From contig CAOJBY010000036.1 of assembly GCA_948330435.1 (NCBI GenBank), forward strand, positions 1 to 29,222: a stretch of DNA of 29,222 bases. The letters are read 5' to 3'. This document shows, piece after piece, positions 14,672-22,412 of the stretch. The position numbers were made by a program, and so were the translations under genes. The stretch comes from an uncultured Lachnoclostridium sp. (GTDB lineage Bacteria > Bacillota > Clostridia > Lachnospirales > Lachnospiraceae). The stretch's first letter is position 1. Each line of letters starts with the position of its first letter. The notes under the pieces are model-generated. The model was given only the letters and a program-made list of their open reading frames with translations, was not told where the DNA came from and ran no database searches.

Positions 14672-17600
14672 CTAATTTCTGTTGCCCAGTGTAATCTCCG
14701 GAAGTGTCTGAGGTACCGTTACAAATTCCGTGTCGCTGACCAGACGCTGGCCTTCGTTGGTCAAAGCATTATCCACCCGATACAGCTCCGCACGCACCTT
14801 TTTCGGAAGAGTGTCATTCCCGGAGGGCGTAATCCAATAGATCCAGGTTCCCTCGGAAGTTTCACCCAACAGGGCATCCTTCGGATCCTCTGCCAAAATA
14901 ACCTGATGTGCCGTAAGCGTTCCGTCTGCGTCCGTACCGCCTACAATGTTTCCGTTTTCATCATAGAGGACTACTACATTATAGGCCGGATTTCCCTTAT
15001 AGGTTCCCGTGAATACAATAGAGCCTTTGGCAATTTTCTCATTCTGACCGTAAGAATAATCACTGCTCAGAATGCCCATAGCCTTCTGTCCTCCCTGAGC
15101 TGACAGGAACTCCACATTATCTCCTGATGGGCCGTACAGGTTAAGCTCCGCTATAGAAAGATTCTTGCCTTTCTGCCCTGTGGCCGTCAGTCTCACATAG
15201 GCCGCATCATAAGTGCAGACCCAATTGTCCTCACCGTTGGTAAAATATACCATATCCTGTCCGTCTGACAGCTTAAAGGTCCCTGTTCGAACCTCCTGGT
15301 ATACCTGTCCGTCCTGGCTGACCTCAATCTTATACTCTCCTACCGTCTGTCCGCTTCCTGACGAAATGTATTCAAGGGCAGATACTTCTGTAAGTTGGTT
15401 CAGTTCCAAAAGAATATACGGATCTGCCGTCTCTGTTTTTCCGGTAAAGACTGTTGTTTTATTGCCATCAATCACTTTTGTTACTGTTGATACGGTATCG
15501 CTTTCACAGGGGCTTTGCTCTGTGCCGTTAGGCTTGGTATCCTCTGCGGATGTCATATTGGTAGAAACCGTCCATCCGCTCTTATCCTGCAGGCCGTCAC
15601 CCTTTATCTTTACTGAGCCTGCCTCACAGGTCTGAGAACGGTTCATATATTTATCAATGGCTGTGACCTCATAGCGAATCACATGATTTGCCGCAAAAGC
15701 TGCCTGATCCGTAAATGTACCCGTCTGTGTAAATCCGGCTGTTTCCCTGCGTTCTTTTCCTTCCTCTACAAATACACGGGTAATCTCATAACCCTGAAGC
15801 AGATCGGAATCTCCTGTGCAGGTCATGGTCAGGGTCACTTGACTGTTGTCTGCCGAAGCCCTGGCTGTTACTACTTGCTTTCCTGTAAAGGTTTCCCCTG
15901 TTCCATGCTCCATCTCATAAACCCGAGCCGTATCATCTACATAGTAAATAGCACGTTTCTCAGGCTCAAACTGCTTCATGTAAGCCAAGGTCGCCGTATC
16001 CGGCTTCATTCCCCAACGGATGAAAAATTCACTTAGATCTTTTTCTGCCGCCGCACTTGCCAGTCGCATCAGATTCTGATCTCTTCCCCCGTCCAGAGAA
16101 AGGGCCACTCCGCCCGGCTTAGGTGCCCGGCTGACATCTCTGGCATAGCTGTCCACTCTTGCAAAGAAAAGATGTTCAAAAATTTCCTGATAGGTATCAT
16201 AGGTCTTATAATTATAGTCCCGATCATAGGCCAGGTGAAGCTGCCAGTACATACCAAGCTGCGTAAATACATTGCTTGCATAGCCCTCCGTACCGGATGT
16301 TACCTTTTTAAATACCTCCGGATACTGGAACCGGACTGTGCCGTTAGTATCCCTCGCCTGAGCCAATACGGAAAAATAGTTATTGGTCACTTCCGCATGA
16401 GCATAGGCTCCCTGGTTAATCTCATGGCCAATCTCATGGGCAATTCCCCAGCCATAATACTTTCCGCTCTGATACCTTCCTCTTTCGTCTGACACCACCG
16501 GAACTCCGCCCATCATACCGGATGTCTCATTCCACTCAATACCGACATGATTTCCGGCCGCATACATGAATGCCCCTGCAAACATCTGCATGTAACGAAT
16601 ATTCAGATAGCGATAAGGCAGGTGATTTTTGGAAATGATACTGCTGCTCGTTCCCTCTGCAAAGGAATTTGTCAGACCCTTATGCTGATAGAACAGCGTC
16701 ATCATTCCCTCCATAGCCTCCGCAGTGCTTAAAAGCTGCTCCTCCGGATTCGATCCCAAGCCTGCCAGAACCTGGCTTGCCGGAAGTGAAAACATCATTT
16801 GATCCAACTGAATATCCGTAAGATTCAAAATACATTCTTTCTCATTATAGCTATAATTCACATTTTCATTCTCAGAATCGTTGTGAAGCTCCTGATGGTT
16901 TTCGCCCAGGCTTGATACGTAGGTCCTTAGCTCTGCTACATATGCCTGAATCCTCTGGGCCTGTTCTTCCTCCGAGGTACCATACAGGCGAAGCACCGGA
17001 TAGCTGCTTCCGCCGCTAACGCGAACTGCATAGGCATCTGCTTCATTGTTTCCTGTATACTGGATATAGAGAGCTCCGCCTCTTTCCTTCTCCGTAGAGC
17101 AAATCTTCGGAACAGTGATTTCATTTCTTCCGATTTTCAGGCTTGCAGAGCTGCTAAGGCTGCCAGATTCTGCATGCTGCTGGGTAAATACCAGGCTCAA
17201 ATCTGTACCGGCTCCCTCTTTCTTATCCGGATGGCCTACATAAACCACCAGCTTATCATCGGCTGCCGCCGTAACCCCAAGAGGCTGCCATGCATTTAAG
17301 CCACCAACCGAAATCCCTGTATCTTTTTGGGGCGTAATATCCGGATTCACCTGAAGTACTCCGCCAAGGCCTCCTGTCTCTAAAAGCTTCTTAGCTGCAT
17401 CCAGTTCTTTTTGCAGTGCATCCCGCTCCGGATGATACTCACCACTTACGGGATCTTTGGTATCCAGACGCTTCTGAAGTTCCTCAATGGTTTTAGCTGT
17501 CACATTCCCTCGGAGAGAAATATGAAGATCATCCCCATAAAGATTCATAATATCCTGCTCAATACTATCATATTCATAAAAACGGATTTCCGATATGGTA

Positions 17601-20029
17601 ACTTTCCGAAGACCGCCATTATATCTTCCAATGCCAAGCTGTATCTTTGAAGTGCGGACCGGCTCCTTGAACTTAAGCAGATAATAATCTCTGTTATTGC
17701 TTCTTTTCTTTACCAGAGAAGCGTTTTTTACTGTCTGCTTTGTACCGTTCTCATCCCAGTACTGAACGGTAAAATAGGAATAGAGCCCCAGGTCCAAAGG
17801 TTCCGCAAAGGCTATCATTCCGAGCTCGTAGACTTTATCCAATTCTGTGATAACACCCTTATCCGCACTCGGATAGGCACCGCCATAATCCCAGTCCTCC
17901 CGATAGACATAAGAAGCATAGTTGTTGTCAAAAAGACCCAGTGCACTGTTCTTTCCTGTATCCAGACCGCTGTCTACCATATAGGCCCCGCCTCCTATGG
18001 TGGCTGTGGTAATATGGCTGCTCAGCACGCCGTTTCCATTGGAAGTATTAATCAAGCGGTAAGCCGGAAGCTTTGCATCAATCAGGCCGCTTAAGGTTTT
18101 ATCCGAAGCATCCTTTGACTTCGCCCCTTCTCCCAGCTCATTAGTCGCCGTCACATACACAATATATTTTGTATTGTCTTTCAAATCATTAATCTGATAG
18201 TACAGTCCCTCAATTCCTGCAATTTTCTGGAACGAAGCTGCTCCGTCCTCTTTCCAGTATACATTGTAGCTGTCTGCATCCTCCGCCTTTTTCCAGCGCA
18301 CATCGATGCTTCGATAGCCGCCCTTTACCGACAGATTGTCAGGTGCCGGAGGCTTGGAGCTGGCTTTGGGCACTACTTTTTCCTCTGTACTATAGGCACT
18401 CTTCCATTCTCCGTTTGTAGAACGTACCTTTACCGTGTACTCTGTTCCATTCTCCAGCTTGTCCTTTGCAAACTGAGCGATGGTTAGCTGAGTTGCCGCA
18501 GTTTTCTTATAATCCGTCTTTCCTCCGCTGGTGATAAACACCTCATAGCCTGTCACATTTCTGGCCGGATTCCAACTTATGGTAAAAGACTTATTTCCCG
18601 GTACTGCTTTCAGTCCAACCGGAATATCTGCGGAAGGTTCCGGAATTCGGCTTTCCATATCGTTTAAAAATTCTACCCGGGAGATCTCGGCCAACTTTGT
18701 GGATTTGGTTGTTTTCGTAATCTTTAAGGTTACATGTTTGATAACTATCTGTCCACCCAGATCAACACACAATGCTCCATTTTCATCCCACTTTGCACTG
18801 ATATTTTTGTTATATTCGGGGGAACTTAAAAGCCGCAGTTCGGCTGGTGCCGAAAAGCTTGTAAACTCATATTTTTCCTCTCCATCCTTTTCATAACGGA
18901 TCAGAATTTGGCCTTCCACAATTCCGTTTTCGCTGTTCCTTGGGGACTTAATTACAACACCGTCAAGTTCCACCGGTTCTGAGGCAGTAAAATCAAAATC
19001 TACCACTACCGGATTCCCTTCAGATATTGCTTCTCCCCCCTTGGACGCAAATGTTACATCTCCACTCTCTCCGTTTAATAGATCTGTCAGACTACCTTTC
19101 TGGACAACCGTGTTCTCTGCCACACTTGAAGTCACTGCCTTCTCCGGAATCATCTTTTCCAGAGAAGACTCCTGATTCTTGCTTCCCTCCATTGTGGTAA
19201 AGTAATTGAGATCCAGAAGATCTACAACACCATCGCCATTGAGGTCGCAGCTATCATTTGGCTCTCCGCTCTCAATCGTGTTTACGATCATCTCCCCATC
19301 CTTATCATCAAGGATCTGATTATTGTCTACATCTCCATAGACAATTAAGCCGGGATGATTCTTTTCCACATCCATCTGTGGAAGGCTTCCCGTATAAACC
19401 TGAACCCGATAGCCCAGATTTTTTACATCAATTTTTTGTTCATAAGTAATGTATCCCTGTCCGGATATCTTGAGATTATATGCATCCTCATTAAGCTCCG
19501 GAAAGCACAGGGATGCTTTCGGTGCTGTCTCATCTCCCTCCATCCGGACGGGAAGCGTCACCTTATTGGAGACGGAGCCACCATTCTCTCCTGTAAGCGT
19601 CACTTCAAATTGCTGTTCTCTTGACACCTCAATTCCCGAAAAGATCTGAACCTCCACCGAGCCTTTTACAGGTTTTCCCTGTGCTGTAGATGTTGTCCCA
19701 TCTTTGGGATCTATTATTTTCAATACTCCTTGCTGTGGTTCTGTTTCCGTTGGTTCCGTGCTTTCCGGAACCGTCTCGTCTTCCACATCTCCATCTGTCC
19801 CTGCAGGTTCATTGTTCTCTGGCACCTGAGAATCCTGGGGCAAATTCTCTCCCCCGGAACCATCGATATTCTCCGAATCCTCCGGATTCGTTTCCTGCGG
19901 CTCTGTGGTGATTACCATTGTCTTTCCATACCTCTGATTGGTTTCTGCCAGTACGGTACTGCCTCCGGAAGAAAATACCAGTATGGCTGCCAAAATTCCT
20001 GCAAAAACTCTTGATAAATTCCCTCTCAT
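14672..20029 (-). CDS. Secreted M60-like metallopeptidase with dockerin-like module
   Basis: A 1785-residue secreted protein. Modules in order: signal peptide (1-28, VLA cut); acidic Thr/Pro/Glu linker (42-100); beta domain; dockerin-like module with two calcium loops (DVDNNQILDDKD 233-244 and DLNGDGVVDLLD 262-273); discoidin-like domain (about 315-457); two Fn3 domains (468-555, 560-645); second discoidin-like domain (651-822); helical spacer and beta domain (827-1017); M60-like catalytic domain with zinc motif HEIGH (1198-1202) and Glu 1213; then Fn3-like, discoidin (about 1482-1637) and a final beta domain. M60-like enzymes cut glycoproteins such as mucins. No LPXTG or membrane anchor is seen. 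I start at 20029 (AGAGG 7 bases upstream); the longer frame runs through an inverted repeat. Two surface genes follow in the operon. Confidence 0.88.
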   Translation of the reverse strand: MRGNLSRVFAGILAAILVFSSGGSTVLAETNQRYGKTMVITTEPQETNPEDSENIDGSGGENLPQDSQVPENNEPAGTDGDVEDETVPESTEPTETEPQQGVLKIIDPKDGTTSTAQGKPVKGSVEVQIFSGIEVSREQQFEVTLTGENGGSVSNKVTLPVRMEGDETAPKASLCFPELNEDAYNLKISGQGYITYEQKIDVKNLGYRVQVYTGSLPQMDVEKNHPGLIVYGDVDNNQILDDKDGEMIVNTIESGEPNDSCDLNGDGVVDLLDLNYFTTMEGSKNQESSLEKMIPEKAVTSSVAENTVVQKGSLTDLLNGESGDVTFASKGGEAISEGNPVVVDFDFTASEPVELDGVVIKSPRNSENGIVEGQILIRYEKDGEEKYEFTSFSAPAELRLLSSPEYNKNISAKWDENGALCVDLGGQIVIKHVTLKITKTTKSTKLAEISRVEFLNDMESRIPEPSADIPVGLKAVPGNKSFTISWNPARNVTGYEVFITSGGKTDYKKTAATQLTIAQFAKDKLENGTEYTVKVRSTNGEWKSAYSTEEKVVPKASSKPPAPDNLSVKGGYRSIDVRWKKAEDADSYNVYWKEDGAASFQKIAGIEGLYYQINDLKDNTKYIVYVTATNELGEGAKSKDASDKTLSGLIDAKLPAYRLINTSNGNGVLSSHITTATIGGGAYMVDSGLDTGKNSALGLFDNNYASYVYREDWDYGGAYPSADKGVITELDKVYELGMIAFAEPLDLGLYSYFTVQYWDENGTKQTVKNASLVKKRSNNRDYYLLKFKEPVRTSKIQLGIGRYNGGLRKVTISEIRFYEYDSIEQDIMNLYGDDLHISLRGNVTAKTIEELQKRLDTKDPVSGEYHPERDALQKELDAAKKLLETGGLGGVLQVNPDITPQKDTGISVGGLNAWQPLGVTAAADDKLVVYVGHPDKKEGAGTDLSLVFTQQHAESGSLSSSASLKIGRNEITVPKICSTEKERGGALYIQYTGNNEADAYAVRVSGGSSYPVLRLYGTSEEEQAQRIQAYVAELRTYVSSLGENHQELHNDSENENVNYSYNEKECILNLTDIQLDQMMFSLPASQVLAGLGSNPEEQLLSTAEAMEGMMTLFYQHKGLTNSFAEGTSSSIISKNHLPYRYLNIRYMQMFAGAFMYAAGNHVGIEWNETSGMMGGVPVVSDERGRYQSGKYYGWGIAHEIGHEINQGAYAHAEVTNNYFSVLAQARDTNGTVRFQYPEVFKKVTSGTEGYASNVFTQLGMYWQLHLAYDRDYNYKTYDTYQEIFEHLFFARVDSYARDVSRAPKPGGVALSLDGGRDQNLMRLASAAAEKDLSEFFIRWGMKPDTATLAYMKQFEPEKRAIYYVDDTARVYEMEHGTGETFTGKQVVTARASADNSQVTLTMTCTGDSDLLQGYEITRVFVEEGKERRETAGFTQTGTFTDQAAFAANHVIRYEVTAIDKYMNRSQTCEAGSVKIKGDGLQDKSGWTVSTNMTSAEDTKPNGTEQSPCESDTVSTVTKVIDGNKTTVFTGKTETADPYILLELNQLTEVSALEYISSGSGQTVGEYKIEVSQDGQVYQEVRTGTFKLSDGQDMVYFTNGEDNWVCTYDAAYVRLTATGQKGKNLSIAELNLYGPSGDNVEFLSAQGGQKAMGILSSDYSYGQNEKIAKGSIVFTGTYKGNPAYNVVVLYDENGNIVGGTDADGTLTAHQVILAEDPKDALLGETSEGTWIYWITPSGNDTLPKKVRAELYRVDNALTNEGQRLVSDTEFVTVPQTLPEITLGNRN

Positions 20030-20061
20030 AAATTTCCTCTTTCTTTTATGTATTTTTCCTG

Positions 20062-20221
20062 GTACATTGTAAATTAAATAATTGACACATTCGCTTTGGA
20101 TATATTTTCGAGAGTGCAGGGTAAAAAACGCAGACGTAGTGGGGCTACGGCGAGGCTTTTTACCCTGTGCTATCGGAAATACAGACAAGCGAAAGGGGCA
20201 ATTATTTAGTTTATGATGTAC
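20062..20221. repeat. 160-base imperfect inverted repeat (MITE/REP-like)
   Basis: The outer arms GTACAT and ATGTAC are followed inward by matching blocks AAATAATTG/CAATTATTT, TTCGCTT/AAGCGAA, CAGGGTAAAAA/TTTTTACCCTG and GTAG/CTAC around a short centre (about 20135-20147). Nearly the whole 160 bases would fold as one hairpin. It lies in the leader of the M60-like gene, between promoter and ribosome binding site. It may be a small palindromic mobile repeat or a regulatory RNA structure. Confidence 0.8.
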
Positions 20222-20247
20222 TAGTGCATTTTTGGTGATATGACACT

Positions 20248-20276
20248 ATTTTATTATGAAGCTCTGCAAAATGCAA
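20248..20276 (-). promoter_or_regulatory. Candidate promoter of the M60-cohesin-lipoprotein operon
   Basis: On the minus strand TTGCAT (20271-20276), a 17-base spacer and TAAAAT (20248-20253). Transcription would start near 20241, giving a 210-base leader that contains the inverted repeat. Together with the repeat and the terminator this accounts for the gene-free stretch 20030-20372. Confidence 0.55.
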
Positions 20277-20335
20277 CTATTTTCGACAAATTATGTAACC
20301 CGTAAACATTATACAACCTTATAAAACCGCAAAAA

Positions 20336-20371
20336 GAAGCGGTTGCCCTTTTCTTTTATGACAACCACTTC
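20336..20371 (-). terminator. Terminator of the cysteine-peptidase-like pair
   Basis: On the minus strand a 10-bp stem with one G-T pair (GAAGTGGTTG / CAACCGCTTC) is followed by TTTTT. It starts 2 bases after the stop at 20373, so this pair is separated from the M60 operon. Confidence 0.75.
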
Positions 20372-20372
20372 A

Positions 20373-21155
20373 TTATATAAAATAATTCAACACAATTTCT
20401 TTTAAAGTGTCCTCTCCCAAACGCCGAAATCCCCAGGTATTTCCAAGCTTTTTACACATATTTCTATAGTTTCCATTGGGTGTAAGCTTTTTGTCTGACT
20501 GATTATAAGCTTTTACCTCCTCATCTATCTCTCCCATCAACTCACGGGCAGCGGTATCACAATTATGAGTGTAAATCTGGTAAAGAGGAGTATCCTCCCT
20601 GGCCAGAAAATCATCTATCCGCCGCTGAATTTCTTCCGATTCCCCCCCAGAATGTTGATAGAGGTCTTCACATAATCTCATATATTCTTCTTCTGTTTTT
20701 ATATAAAGTTCTACTGCTTGTAAAATCTGTTCATATTGTTCTCTTGAAATTCCACGCCAGAGGGCCCTGTCAAAATTGCTGCATTCTTCATATTCCCCTG
20801 CCGTAAGATTGCCTGTATCCAGCAGCTCTTTCACGCAGTCCTTATCCAGAATAAACTCTTTCATCTTTCCAACGCCCTTTTTCCCAAGGAGGCATTGAAG
20901 CAGATTATACTGCATGCCGTTATAGCTGAATATACGCCCTTCCCCATCTTCATCCACCAGCATCAGAGCTCCATGGCCAAGGCCTTTCATGCCATCCAGG
21001 TTCAGCAGATAATAAATCCTGCAATCCTCATTCTCCGCCATCGGGCATTCCCTGTCAGGCATATTGCTGCGGGTTATCAGCCGATATGCCGCAAAGTTCA
21101 AAAGCAAAATCAGAATTATTCCGGATATTTTCCCTGCTTTTTTCTTTTTATTCAT
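20373..21155 (-). CDS. Membrane-anchored protein, possible permuted papain-like hydrolase
   Basis: A 260-residue protein with one N-terminal membrane segment (about 9-27) and an outside domain. Two conserved-looking motifs are LGHGALMLVD (H61) and THNCDTAARELM (C199). His before Cys, with NCD followed by a helix, is the order in circularly permuted papain-like (LRAT/NlpC-P60-type) enzymes, so peptidase or amidase activity is possible. I did not recognise a named family with certainty. The ATG at 21155 has AAAGGG upstream and overlaps the end of the C39-like gene by 8 bases, which suggests coupled translation; an in-frame start at 21176 is less likely. A terminator follows the stop. Confidence 0.65.
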   Translation of the reverse strand: MNKKKKAGKISGIILILLLNFAAYRLITRSNMPDRECPMAENEDCRIYYLLNLDGMKGLGHGALMLVDEDGEGRIFSYNGMQYNLLQCLLGKKGVGKMKEFILDKDCVKELLDTGNLTAGEYEECSNFDRALWRGISREQYEQILQAVELYIKTEEEYMRLCEDLYQHSGGESEEIQRRIDDFLAREDTPLYQIYTHNCDTAARELMGEIDEEVKAYNQSDKKLTPNGNYRNMCKKLGNTWGFRRLGEDTLKEIVLNYFI

Positions 21156-22212
21156 CTTCAGCCCTTTCTGCACCATTATAGCTGTAGGTCCACAAATTCT
21201 TAATCTGGCTCATAAGCTGACTGATATCCCAGGACTCTTTGCTTCGTATCTTGCTGTTTGGATCATTCAAAGTGATTTTTCCATCCTCATCCACTCCCGT
21301 AAGCACCAAGAAATGTCCACTGTCCGTGAAATCTCCAGGCCCTACAACGCAGATAATCGGGATACCTGCTTCCAGGGTCGCCTTGATGTGCTCTTCATCA
21401 AAAATCAGTTCTTCCGCCGTCAACCCCAACTGCGAAGCGCCCTGCGTCATCAGATCCCAGGAAGAGCCTGCCCCGGACACATAGTAGCCACTATTCTCCG
21501 CCATACGTGCGGTTTTGTAAGGATTCCAGGTACCATCTCCGCTTAACCCGCAATATACCATGGATAAGCAGGTGGGACCACATCCGGTTAAGGCAAGAAA
21601 ATCATCCCCGTAATTTTCATAACCCCAGCGTTCATCCCACTGAAGAAACAGAGGAATCTCGCCTTGCTTCACCTCTCTGGAAATATCAATATCCGCATGC
21701 TTGTCCTTGTTCTTTGGATAATTTAATACAAAGTCCTTTGTTTCCGGATTCTTCTCCAAAAGCTTTAACAGGCTTTCCGGATACTCTTCCTGGGCCGACA
21801 GTTTTTCAATATCCTCTTTCTCTATCTTCTCTTCTTTTTTCTCCGGCTCTACATTCCAGTTCTTCACCAACCGCACTGCCAGTAACAATGCAACGCCCAA
21901 GAGTGCCGTTGTGCACAGCAACATTCTTCTGCGGATTTTTGCTCTGCGTTTCTTTTGAAGCTTAAGCCGTCTTTTTCTTTCCTGCTCTTTTCTTTCTCTC
22001 TCCTGGCGTTCCACCTCCAGCCTGTCCGGCCAGTCTCTGGCGGCTCCTCTTGGTCGGACTACTCTTCGAACAGGCTGCCCCGTTGTTCCCCCGGTGCCAG
22101 GCTTTTTCCTCTCCGGAGGTCTCTGCGTGCTCCTGTTTTGCCGGTTTTCTCCTACTCTGTGATCAATACGTCTTCCGGAATCCTTTCGGATCTTTCTGTC
22201 ATCCTGTCTCAT
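21148..22212 (-). CDS. C39-like cysteine peptidase, membrane-anchored
   Basis: A 354-residue type II membrane protein. Residues 1-96 are very basic and helical (for example QERERKEQERKRRLKLQKKR) and should stay in the cytoplasm; a membrane helix spans 97-115; an acidic linker follows. The outer domain (about 182-345) has the C39_2 peptidase pattern: LTGCGPTC with catalytic C211, SGHFLVLTGVDEDG with H300, and LNDPNS with D317. Relatives process peptides or act on the cell wall; the substrate here is unknown. It has its own promoter at 22373-22400, a leader with a hairpin, and overlaps the next gene by 8 bases. Confidence 0.82.
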   Translation of the reverse strand: MRQDDRKIRKDSGRRIDHRVGENRQNRSTQRPPERKKPGTGGTTGQPVRRVVRPRGAARDWPDRLEVERQERERKEQERKRRLKLQKKRRAKIRRRMLLCTTALLGVALLLAVRLVKNWNVEPEKKEEKIEKEDIEKLSAQEEYPESLLKLLEKNPETKDFVLNYPKNKDKHADIDISREVKQGEIPLFLQWDERWGYENYGDDFLALTGCGPTCLSMVYCGLSGDGTWNPYKTARMAENSGYYVSGAGSSWDLMTQGASQLGLTAEELIFDEEHIKATLEAGIPIICVVGPGDFTDSGHFLVLTGVDEDGKITLNDPNSKIRSKESWDISQLMSQIKNLWTYSYNGAERAEDE

Positions 22213-22238
22213 TGTCTTTCCCCCATATAAGACTTGGA

Positions 22239-22286
22239 TGTAACAGTTCTCCCTTGCCGTTCCGCATCAAAAGTTGAACTGTTACA
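22239..22286. repeat. Inverted repeat in the leader of the C39-like gene
   Basis: TGTAACAGTTC (22239-22249) and GAACTGTTACA (22276-22286) are perfect 11-base inverted copies separated by 26 bases. They lie between the promoter and the start at 22212 and could form a stem in the leader RNA or a two-site protein operator. Confidence 0.7.
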
Positions 22287-22372
22287 AACTAAATATTACT
22301 TATCCTTATTATTGCAGACAGGGCATGAATTTTTCTTTAGTTTTCCTTACGAAAATTAGAGTAATTTCTTAC

Positions 22373-22400
22373 ATTATACCAAAAAATTTCAAAATTTCAA
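22373..22400 (-). promoter_or_regulatory. Promoter of the C39-like gene
   Basis: On the minus strand TTGAAA (22395-22400), a 16-base spacer, then TGG plus TATAAT (22373-22378), an extended -10. The expected leader is about 150 bases. Confidence 0.65.
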
Positions 22401-22412
22401 AAAATATCTCCT

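Noticed and set aside
20030..20188. 53-codon N-terminal extension of the M60-like gene
   Set aside because: It runs through the inverted repeat, has no ribosome binding site, and would bury the signal peptide; the ATG at 20029 has AGAGG at the right distance.
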